12,081 nucleotides of DNA from Candidatus Mediterraneibacter gallistercoris (GTDB lineage Bacteria; Bacillota_A; Clostridia; Lachnospirales; Lachnospiraceae). Position numbers and translations under genes: made by a program. The stretch covers positions 1 through 12,081 of the forward strand of contig DWWI01000186.1 in NCBI GenBank assembly GCA_019119745.1, given 5' to 3'. A model generated the notes under the pieces. That model was not told the origin of the DNA, ran no database searches, and saw only the letters and a program-made list of their open reading frames with translations. The first letter of the stretch is position 1, and every line of letters starts with the position of its first letter. This document shows, in pieces, positions 6,029-12,081 of the stretch.

Positions 6029-6721
6029 ATGAATGCGGAAAAGATCATGGTGGTTGAAGATGACCTGGCTTTAAGTGCCGGGCTTTGCTTTGAACTGGAT
6101 ATGAACGACTATCTTACTGTTGCGGCTTATACTATAAAGAAAGCCAGACAACTGGCAAGTGAGGAAAAATTTGATCTAATCATATTGGATGTTAATCTGC
6201 CTGATGGAAACGGATTCGATCTATGTCGCGAGTTAAAAGAAATGTACTCCAGGCTGCCAGTTATCTTCCTGACGGCAAATGATTTGGAGGATGATGTAGT
6301 GGCTGGATTCGATATGGGTGCAGATGACTATGTTACCAAGCCTTTTAGTATGAAAATCCTTTTGAAGCGTGTGGAGGCGGCACTTAGACATAACGGGGAT
6401 CAGGATCATTCTTCAAAAGAAAGGTGGGAGGATGGTTTTCTCTGTCTGGATTTTGCTGCACTGACAGCCTCCCGGGGAAGAGAGCAGATCTCAATCACGC
6501 CCAATGAATATAAATTGCTACGGGCTCTGACGGAAAACGAAGGAAATGTACTGACCCGACAGACGCTTTTAGACAGATTATGGGACTGCGAAGGTAACTA
6601 TATAGATGACCATACGCTGACTGTAACCATGAATCGGTTAAGGGCAAAGATAGAGGATGCAGATCACACGTATATCAAAACTGTCCGGGGGATGGGATAT
6701 ATTTGGACAGGAGGCAGATAG
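6029..6721 (+). CDS. OmpR/PhoB-family response regulator (module 2)
   Basis: DNA-binding response regulator of 230 residues, close to the module 1 regulator along its whole length. The receiver domain has EDD (10-12), phosphoacceptor Asp54 in LIILDVNLPDG, switch Thr82 and Lys104 in TKPFS. The winged-helix domain (about 133-228) has the recognition-helix region DDHTLTVTMNRLRAKI and ends IKTVRGMGYIW. Several exposed positions of the recognition helix differ from regulator 1 (TLTVTMN against TVSLNVS), which suggests a different operator. The ATG at 6029 is the only reasonable start; the purine-rich AAAGGG at 6011-6016 is rather far (12 bases), so translation may be modest. The stop is two bases before the kinase start. 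It should be phosphorylated by the adjacent kinase and control module 2, perhaps also module 3, which has no regulator of its own in this window. Confidence 0.93.
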   Translation: MNAEKIMVVEDDLALSAGLCFELDMNDYLTVAAYTIKKARQLASEEKFDLIILDVNLPDGNGFDLCRELKEMYSRLPVIFLTANDLEDDVVAGFDMGADDYVTKPFSMKILLKRVEAALRHNGDQDHSSKERWEDGFLCLDFAALTASRGREQISITPNEYKLLRALTENEGNVLTRQTLLDRLWDCEGNYIDDHTLTVTMNRLRAKIEDADHTYIKTVRGMGYIWTGGR

Positions 6722-6723
6722 AA

Positions 6724-7746
6724 ATGACAGCAAAAAAAAGAAAATTTCGAGAGACTCTTCTATGGATTCTCATGATCATATTATGTGCGGCTCTGGTGTG
6801 GATGCTTTGGGTATATATTCCGGAGAGGCTAACAAGGTATATGGTTTTTGCGGTTTTGGCAGGCATTTTTTCCCTGCTGGCAGTGTGGCGTACCGGAATA
6901 AGGCGACAGATGCGAGGATTTTCCGATGATCTGTGCGAAATCTTGGATAGCCTGATTGACGGGGATCCTGGAAGGTGGCAACAGAGTTATGAGGACAGCT
7001 TGATGGCGAAAGTTCAGGGCAGGCTTCTGAAGTTCTATGATATCGCAGATGAGGCAAGGAAGGAGAGTAGCAGAGATAAGCAGACGATCCAGGTGCTGGT
7101 CAGCGATATTTCCCATCAGGTAAAGACACCGATGTCGAATATCCGGATGTTTACTGGTATTTTAAAGGAGCATGACTTGCCGGAAGAGAAACGGCGGCAG
7201 TTTTTGGAGACTATGGAAGGACAGATCGGGAAACTGGATTTTCTGATGCAGTCATTGATTAAGATGTCACGGCTGGAAACGGGAACATTTGTACTGAAGC
7301 CGGAAGAGGCACGGCTTTCGGATACCATTGCCAGGGCATTAAGCCTTGTATGGAACCGGGCGGAGAAAAAAGGAATCAGTGTGGACACGGAATGTGATAG
7401 TCAGATCACTGTTCGGCACGATTCCAGATGGACGGCTGAAGCGATTGGGAATATACTGGACAATGCAGTGAAATATACACCGGCGGGAGGTAGCATCCAC
7501 GTGCAAGTTCGCCCGTGGCAGATTTATACAAGGATCGATATTACGGATACAGGGATGGGGATCGATCCGGAGCATTACAACGATATCTTTCAGCGGTTCT
7601 ACAGAGCAAACGAGGCAGCCGGTGAGGAAGGCGTGGGGCTGGGACTTTATCTGGCTCAGGAAATCATTCGGCAGGAAATGGGATATATTACAGTAAAATC
7701 AGCAAAGGGAAAGGGTTCTACATTCTCGGTGTTCCTGCTTAGCTGA
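6724..7746 (+). CDS. Intramembrane-sensing-type histidine kinase (module 2)
   Basis: Membrane histidine kinase of 340 residues with the classic Bce-type build: two N-terminal helices (about 12-32 and 39-55) joined by a turn of only a few residues (PERLTR), so there is no room for an outside sensor domain. The HisKA hairpin carries His131 in SHQVKTPMSNIRM. The ATP-binding domain shows the N box NILDNAVKYT (243-252), G1 box DTGMGI (275-280), F box FQRFYRA and G2 box GVGLGLYL (303-310). ATG 6724 is chosen over an in-frame TTG at 6703 because AGGAGG (6709-6714) is placed correctly for it. In Bce systems such kinases receive the signal from the transporter through the membrane, and the nearby permease is the obvious partner. 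The hairpin has no insertion, unlike the module 1 kinase. Confidence 0.93.
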   Translation: MTAKKRKFRETLLWILMIILCAALVWMLWVYIPERLTRYMVFAVLAGIFSLLAVWRTGIRRQMRGFSDDLCEILDSLIDGDPGRWQQSYEDSLMAKVQGRLLKFYDIADEARKESSRDKQTIQVLVSDISHQVKTPMSNIRMFTGILKEHDLPEEKRRQFLETMEGQIGKLDFLMQSLIKMSRLETGTFVLKPEEARLSDTIARALSLVWNRAEKKGISVDTECDSQITVRHDSRWTAEAIGNILDNAVKYTPAGGSIHVQVRPWQIYTRIDITDTGMGIDPEHYNDIFQRFYRANEAAGEEGVGLGLYLAQEIIRQEMGYITVKSAKGKGSTFSVFLLS

Positions 7747-7800
7747 ATATGCCGTATGGCAGGTAAAAAGGAATGGAAGAAAGGGAATTGTTATAAGCAA

Positions 7801-8502
7801 ATGGAAGTAATTGCGAAGACGAAAGGACTGAAAAAATATTACGGAGAGGGAGCCGGTATGGTGAAGGCACTTGACGGCATTGACCTGGAAATCGAAAAGG
7901 GGAAATTTACGATGATTGTTGGGACATCCGGCAGTGGAAAGACTACTTTTCTCAATCTTCTGGGAGGGCAGGATCGGCCAACGGAAGGCAGCATCTGTGT
8001 GGAGAGCACAAGGATTGACACGCTGCCAGAAGCGGAGCTTGCTGTGTATCGGAGAAATAAGGTGGGATTTATTTATCAAAATTTTAACCTAATTCCCATG
8101 TTGACGGTGGAGGAAAATATTCTGTTTCCGTTGGATATGGGAAACGAGAAGCCGGATCAAGATTTTTTTGAGGAACTAGTGGAGACGCTGGGGCTTGCAG
8201 ACAGGCTTTCTGCTCTTCCGGGAGAATTGTCCGGGGGACAAAAGCAGCAGGCGGCAATTGCAAGGGCACTGATTACACGCCCATCCCTTGTGTTGGCTGA
8301 TGAGCCGACAGGAAACCTGGATAGGCGGTCTGGTCAGAATGTGCTTGGGCTTTTGAAGATGATGAATCAGAGATACCATCAGACGATGGTTATAATCACG
8401 CACGATTTAGATATTGCACAGACGGCGGACCGGATCATCCGTATTGAAGACGGAAAGCTCTGGGAAGGGAGGGAAAATAATGTCAGTGCTGGACAACGAT
8501 AA
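7801..8502 (+). CDS. ABC transporter ATPase, MacB/LolD-type (module 2)
   Basis: Nucleotide-binding subunit of 233 residues. It shows KKYYG (11-15), Walker A GTSGSGKT (41-48), Q-loop Gln93 in YQNFNLIP, signature LSGGQ (143-147), Walker B LVLADE (163-168), D-loop GNLD and H-loop His201. The stretch after the signature reads KQQAAIARAL where both sister ATPases have [10 protein letters not shown], so the usually conserved Arg and Val are Gln and Ala. The start at 7801 is chosen because MEVIAKTKGLKKYYG lines up with the sister N-termini. An in-frame ATG at 7756 would add 15 residues but has no ribosome site; AAAGGG (7780-7785) serves 7801 at a longish spacing. It begins 54 nt after the kinase, with no promoter or terminator between, and overlaps the permease gene by 23 nt, so it belongs to one operon with both. 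It is the most diverged of the three ATPases. Confidence 0.92.
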   Translation: MEVIAKTKGLKKYYGEGAGMVKALDGIDLEIEKGKFTMIVGTSGSGKTTFLNLLGGQDRPTEGSICVESTRIDTLPEAELAVYRRNKVGFIYQNFNLIPMLTVEENILFPLDMGNEKPDQDFFEELVETLGLADRLSALPGELSGGQKQQAAIARALITRPSLVLADEPTGNLDRRSGQNVLGLLKMMNQRYHQTMVIITHDLDIAQTADRIIRIEDGKLWEGRENNVSAGQR

Positions 8503-11041
8503 CAGAGGAGTTTGTCTTCGCCTTGCCCAGCGGATGATCAGAGCGAATCGGGTGCGGTCATTTTTTTTATGCCTATCCACCCTGCTGGTAGCCCTGCTTT
8601 ATACTATTGTCTTTTATACGTCGGACAGTGTGCACAGCTCTTATCTTCTACAGGATCAGATAGAGTACGGTTCTACCAGCCACATTGTATTTACCGGTCT
8701 TTCACAGCATCAGGCGGATCGAATTAGTAGCTGTGATGTGGTAGATAGCAGTGTAGAACTTCATAGTGTAGGAACTTTAGGGGATGAACTTTTAGAGTAT
8801 CGGAATATTTATCTGGCAGCAGCAGATGCTGACTATGCCGAAACAGTCAGTGCGGTGCCGGAGGAAGGACATATGCCCCGGGAAGAGGGGGAGATCGCTT
8901 TAGATACCATGACTCTGGATTCATTAGGACTACCTCACAGGACAGGAATTCCCATAGAGCTTAATTGGCTGGACGTGGAGGGGAAGGAGCATAGTTCGCA
9001 GTTTATCCTTTGTGGTTTCTGGTCCGGGGAAAACATCCATACCGAGTCGTGTGCCTGGATTTCACCAGAGGAGGCGGAGAAGCTTCGCCAGGAGGCCGGC
9101 ACTGGGGAGAGCATTACTCTGGGAGTTACACTTTGGAAACTAGGAGATCTGAATGAACAGGCAGAGAAGATTATCACAGATTTAGGGCTTGGCGAAGTGG
9201 ATTTTTCCACAAATCTTTCTTACAATTCTGCCCGAATGGAGACAGCCGATGCAAGAACGATAAGTTACCTTATTATAGCTGTTTTTGTGATGGTTGGAGG
9301 CTTCCTTTTGATCTACAATATCATGGCTATTTCGCTTAATGACAGGTTGGCTCTTTTGTCCTCCATGAAAGCGCTGGGCATGACGCCACAGCAGGCAGGA
9401 CTTTTTACTAGTCTGTACAGTCTGCAGTTATCTATTCCTGCAGTTCCAGCCGGAGTGATACTTGGATTCGCTGTTTTTTACAGGTTGGCGCCAGGCATCG
9501 TGGAGGGCTATACAGGGATACGGTTGGAACTTGGAATGCTTCATGTCTGGCCTGTAGTAGCGGCGGTTTTGGGAGCGGTTCTGACTGCATGGGCAGGCTG
9601 TTTTTTCTCCACTTTCCGGATGAATGGATGGACGCCGGCTAAGATACAGACTTTCCTGAATCAGGAATACCATGGAAAGAGAAGACGAAAACGGGAGAGG
9701 ATAACAGTCTGGAGGATGGCAAAGAGGACACTGTCGGTAGGGAAGAGGAGCTTTGCGACGGCAATCTGCACGCTCTTGCTTGCATCTTTATTGCTTGGAA
9801 GTTCTTATATTCGTTATATCAGCTATGACGAAAACTATTATGCGGATGAGATGTACATCAGCGACTACTCTTTTATCGATGCATCTTGCGATGGGGAGTA
9901 TCAGAGGTACAATGAAAAAGCCGGTAATATCACTGACGAGATGGCTAGGAAGATTCGCTCCTGCCCGGAGGTGGAGGCATACGGGGAATTTCTAACCCGT
10001 GAGGTGGACCTTACGGCAGATGAGACGTTACGTAGGACTGTGGTGGATTTTTACAACGAGATAGATTCTTACTATGGAAACATGACAAGGAGAGAGGCCA
10101 TGTCCAGCCAGCCGGGCTGGCTGGAAGGACTGGATACCATGGAAGAGACGGGAAAATACAGGAGCGTTCTGGTCGGTGCAGAGGGAATGGTGATGGACTA
10201 TGTACTGTTTTATGATGTTTTAGATGGTAGCTTTGACCCGATAAAATTTGCCACAGGAAACTATGTGTTGTCTGTGGGGGCTTCTTCTGAGGAAGGTGTT
10301 TCATCTGCACCGGCAGGTTCGAAGGTGGAGATTGGCGGTCGGATCTTTACGGTCATGGCGGCCATCGCAGAATGGGGTATTGTACCGGCTGGCAGGAATA
10401 GTATGTCAGCGGAGTTTTCATTGAATTATGTAATGCCGGCGGATACGCTCCGGGAGCTGTATCCAGAGACAAATATCCGGCAAATCATGGTTGATATCAA
10501 GGATGACGGAGAACTCCGGTTTGAGGAGAAAATCGCTGGGATTCGGGAGGATGAAGGTGTGGCTGTGCATAGTCGAAGGGATGAAACTGAAAAATTCAGA
10601 CAATCCGTTGCCTCTGAAGTGGCGGTGGGCATGTTTTCGGGAATCCTTCTCTTGGGGATCAGCATCCTTGGATTCGTGAATGTAATCATGACAAAGGTGC
10701 TGACTAGGGGACGTGAATTTGCACTGTATCAGAGCCTTGGAATGGGGAGAGGACAGATTCGGAAAATGGTGTTGTACGAAGGTCTTATCGAGGCGGCTGT
10801 AAGCCTTATATTGACGTTGCCTTTGGCTGCTGCAGGACTTTGGTACGGTATGCAGATATACTACAACAGCAATTTCGCTTATATAAGCAGTAATGACTGG
10901 GCAGTTATCTATGAGTATTCACCACTTCCGTTGGTAATTATTGCGCTGGCAATCTTGTTTCTTTTTCTTGTCCTGCCGCAGATCTTCCTGGGAATGACCG
11001 AACAAGAGAGTGTGGTGGAGAGAATGAGGTACAGAGAGTAA
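8480..11041 (+). CDS. FtsX-type ABC permease with two extracellular domains (module 2)
   Basis: Integral membrane subunit of 853 residues. Helices are predicted at about 27-47, 260-284, 315-337, 355-375, 424-445, 712-738, 768-790 and 815-836, with large outside domains at about 48-259 and 446-711. It has the same two-half FtsX build as the module 1 permease, with a larger second outside domain. Family marks include LSSMKALGM after helix 2, ALYQSLGMGRGQI after helix 6 and the tail ESVVERMRYRE. The start ATG 8480 lies inside the ATPase gene and has GGAGGG six bases upstream; the upstream open stretch from 8414 lies wholly inside the ATPase and is not used. The outside domains show little similarity by eye to those of permease 1, so the two transporters probably recognise different compounds. 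Role by family and context: export of, or relief from, a membrane- or wall-targeting compound, and probable signalling partner of the module 2 kinase. Confidence 0.88.
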   Translation: MSVLDNDNRGVCLRLAQRMIRANRVRSFFLCLSTLLVALLYTIVFYTSDSVHSSYLLQDQIEYGSTSHIVFTGLSQHQADRISSCDVVDSSVELHSVGTLGDELLEYRNIYLAAADADYAETVSAVPEEGHMPREEGEIALDTMTLDSLGLPHRTGIPIELNWLDVEGKEHSSQFILCGFWSGENIHTESCAWISPEEAEKLRQEAGTGESITLGVTLWKLGDLNEQAEKIITDLGLGEVDFSTNLSYNSARMETADARTISYLIIAVFVMVGGFLLIYNIMAISLNDRLALLSSMKALGMTPQQAGLFTSLYSLQLSIPAVPAGVILGFAVFYRLAPGIVEGYTGIRLELGMLHVWPVVAAVLGAVLTAWAGCFFSTFRMNGWTPAKIQTFLNQEYHGKRRRKRERITVWRMAKRTLSVGKRSFATAICTLLLASLLLGSSYIRYISYDENYYADEMYISDYSFIDASCDGEYQRYNEKAGNITDEMARKIRSCPEVEAYGEFLTREVDLTADETLRRTVVDFYNEIDSYYGNMTRREAMSSQPGWLEGLDTMEETGKYRSVLVGAEGMVMDYVLFYDVLDGSFDPIKFATGNYVLSVGASSEEGVSSAPAGSKVEIGGRIFTVMAAIAEWGIVPAGRNSMSAEFSLNYVMPADTLRELYPETNIRQIMVDIKDDGELRFEEKIAGIREDEGVAVHSRRDETEKFRQSVASEVAVGMFSGILLLGISILGFVNVIMTKVLTRGREFALYQSLGMGRGQIRKMVLYEGLIEAAVSLILTLPLAAAGLWYGMQIYYNSNFAYISSNDWAVIYEYSPLPLVIIALAILFLFLVLPQIFLGMTEQESVVERMRYRE

Positions 11042-11043
11042 AG

Positions 11044-11096
11044 TTACAAAACTGTACCTTTGGAGTACCTTTAATTTGACATTCATTTGTTATCCT
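11044..11096 (+). promoter_or_regulatory. Operator and promoter candidate for module 3
   Basis: Directly after the permease 2 stop lies TTACA-AAAC-TGTAC (11044-11057), with TACA/TGTA in perfect inverted order. It is one base from the TNACA-N4-TGTAA form that I recall as described for BceR-type regulators. GTACCTTT occurs at 11054-11061 and 11065-11072, 11 bp apart, the spacing used by many OmpR-family dimers. Next comes an extended -10, TGT-TATCCT (11088-11096), with the second repeat covering its -35 position. A perfect TTGACA at 11076-11081 has no good -10 at 17 bases (TGCTAC, 11099-11104), so it is the weaker reading. Confidence 0.5.
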
Positions 11097-11116
11097 GTTG
11101 CTACACAAAAAGAAGA

Positions 11117-11136
11117 CGGCATGATGATAAATGCCG
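11117..11136 (+). promoter_or_regulatory. Hairpin in the module 3 leader
   Basis: CGGCAT (11117-11122) and ATGCCG (11131-11136) form a perfect GC-rich stem around an eight-base loop. It sits 21 nt before the AGGAGG ribosome site (11158-11163) and inside the predicted leader. There is no T run after it, so it is not a standard terminator. It could be a leader structure or a DNA-binding site. Confidence 0.35.
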
Positions 11137-11170
11137 GAGCTTTATAAGTAAGACAGCAGGAGGTAAGAAC

Positions 11171-11842
11171 ATGGATGCAGTTTTAAAGGCAGCAGGATTA
11201 AAAAAATATTATGGGAAAGGGGAGGCTCTTGTCAAAGCTCTGGATGGCGTGGACCTGGAGATTGAGAGGGGGAAATTTACCGCTATTATCGGTACATCAG
11301 GTTCTGGGAAATCCACTCTTTTAAATATGCTGGGAGGACTGGATACCCCTACAGAGGGAAGCATTCGTATCGGCAATACAGAGCTTGCAAAGCTTACCAG
11401 CGAGGAAGCCACCGTTTTCAGAAGAAAGCAAATCGGCTTCATCTTCCAGAACTATAATCTGGTGCCGGTACTAAATGTGTGGGAGAACATCATTCTGCCT
11501 ATTTCCCTTGATGGGCGGAAACCAGATAAGAAATTTATCATGCAGATCATTAAACTCTTAGGGATTGAGAAGAAGCTTGACAATCTGCCGGGGAATCTGT
11601 CAGGTGGCCAACAGCAGAGGGTAGCCATTGCCAGGGCACTTGGCAGTAAGCCTTCGATTATCCTTGCAGATGAACCTACCGGAAATCTGGATACAAGAAC
11701 CAGTGATGATGTGATTGGTCTTCTTAAGGCTACCAGTCAGAAGTTTCACCAGACTATTGTCATGATTACCCATAACCCGGATATAGCCCGTATGGCGGAC
11801 CGTGTGATCCATATTGAAGACGGCCGCATCGTGTCACAGTAA
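11171..11842 (+). CDS. ABC transporter ATPase, MacB/LolD-type (module 3)
   Basis: Nucleotide-binding subunit of 223 residues with all motifs in canonical form: KKYYG (11-15), Walker A GTSGSGKS (41-48), Q-loop Gln93 in FQNYNLVP, signature LSGGQ (143-147) followed by [10 protein letters not shown], Walker B IILADE (163-168), D-loop GNLD and H-loop His201. It is closer to ATPase 1 than to ATPase 2 (shared [15 protein letters not shown] and [11 protein letters not shown]). The start ATG 11171 has a textbook AGGAGG seven bases upstream, and the N-terminus lines up with its sisters; upstream in-frame codons are not needed. The 129-nt gap before it has no terminator, so both read-through from module 2 and its own promoter are possible. 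It is followed after 15 bases by its permease, and there is no two-component pair in front of it in this window. Confidence 0.93.
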   Translation: MDAVLKAAGLKKYYGKGEALVKALDGVDLEIERGKFTAIIGTSGSGKSTLLNMLGGLDTPTEGSIRIGNTELAKLTSEEATVFRRKQIGFIFQNYNLVPVLNVWENIILPISLDGRKPDKKFIMQIIKLLGIEKKLDNLPGNLSGGQQQRVAIARALGSKPSIILADEPTGNLDTRTSDDVIGLLKATSQKFHQTIVMITHNPDIARMADRVIHIEDGRIVSQ

Positions 11843-11857
11843 AGGGGGTGCTTTGCT

Positions 11858-12081
11858 GTGAGAGAAGTATTTCATCCAATCAAAACATTGAACAGCCGGA
11901 TGTTCCGAAAAAACAAAGGTCGGAACATTGTGGCCATATTGGCCATTCTTATGACTACACTGATGTTTACCACCCTTTTTACTCTGGCACAGAGTATGAG
12001 TCAGAATATGGTGGAGATGACCTTCCGACAGACAGGCTATGATGCCCAGGTTTCTTTTAAGAGCATTACCGCTGAGGAAGC
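11858..12081 (+). CDS. FtsX-type ABC permease, N-terminal part (module 3, cut by window end)
   Basis: The first 74 codons of a permease that runs past the window edge. GTG 11858 is taken as the start, with AAAGGGGG (11841-11848) nine bases upstream. The protein begins VREVFHPIKTLNSRMFRKNK, a basic cytoplasmic end, then helix 1 (NIVAILAILMTTLMFTTLFTLA), then the start of an outside domain (SMSQNMVEMTFRQTGYDAQVSF). This N-terminal layout matches the two complete permeases in the window, and its place behind an ATPase confirms the role. Length, second half and substrate cannot be judged here. Confidence 0.85.
   Translation, partial: MREVFHPIKTLNSRMFRKNKGRNIVAILAILMTTLMFTTLFTLAQSMSQNMVEMTFRQTGYDAQVSFKSITAEE

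Noticed and set aside
8414..8479. Longer N-terminus for permease 2
   Set aside because: It lies wholly inside ATPase 2, has no ribosome site, and gives a basic, Ser-rich stretch not seen in the other permeases; ATG 8480 has GGAGGG correctly placed.
11076..11104. Perfect TTGACA as the -35 of the module 3 promoter
   Set aside because: The site 17 bases on (TGCTAC) is a poor -10; the extended -10 at 11088-11096 with phased repeats explains the layout better. Kept only as an alternative.
11087..11170. Longer N-terminus for ATPase 3
   Set aside because: It covers the leader hairpin and ribosome site, and the residues do not match the sister ATPases; AGGAGG points to ATG 11171.
1..12081. RNA genes, CRISPR arrays, insertion sequences, attachment sites
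   Set aside because: Nothing in the sequence resembles a tRNA, rRNA, regular spaced repeat array, transposase or terminal inverted repeats.

Overview
The window looks like a low-to-mid GC Gram-positive genome, most likely a gut-type Clostridia/Lachnospiraceae member. This is inferred from strong purine-rich ribosome sites, sigma-A-like promoters, and the style of the proteins: kinases with an HQ[IV]KTP phosphorylation motif and no extracytoplasmic sensor domain, each paired with an ABC transporter that has a large FtsX-type permease. No 16S, tRNA or other taxonomic marker is present, so the assignment is by gene style only.

Layout, almost entirely on the + strand: (1) positions 1-245, the 3' part of a small two-helix membrane protein of unknown function, followed by a rho-independent terminator. 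(2) Module 1: response regulator (616-1311) and histidine kinase (1308-2282) overlap by ATGA; a 201-nt gap with a perfect inverted repeat and a promoter-like site follows; then an ATPase (2484-3158) and an 8-helix permease (3161-5551). (3) A 477-nt spacer with a strong bidirectional terminator candidate, a possible decayed minus-strand membrane-protein fragment and a promoter. (4) Module 2: response regulator (6029-6721), kinase (6724-7746), ATPase (7801-8502) and permease (8480-11041), tightly packed as one apparent four-gene operon. (5) Module 3: an ATPase (11171-11842) and the start of its permease (11858 to the window edge), with no two-component pair in front of it in this window but with its own operator-like leader.

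How the genes are likely to work together: kinases that lack an extracellular sensor domain and sit beside an MacB/FtsX-type transporter are the hallmark of the Bce-type antimicrobial-peptide detoxification modules of Firmicutes, in which the transporter senses the peptide and signals to the kinase, and the regulator switches on transporter genes. The genes here fit that logic. The permeases, however, are not built like classical BceB (10 helices, one large extracellular domain): they have two FtsX-like halves, eight helices and two extracellular domains. Substrate is therefore not assigned.

Most notable points: a one-helix kinase with a repeat-bearing 23-residue insertion in its dimerisation/phosphorylation hairpin; operator-like repeats in front of ATPases 1 and 3 but not 2; amino-acid changes at conserved ATPase positions; and a third transporter that may be run by a neighbouring or distant regulator.
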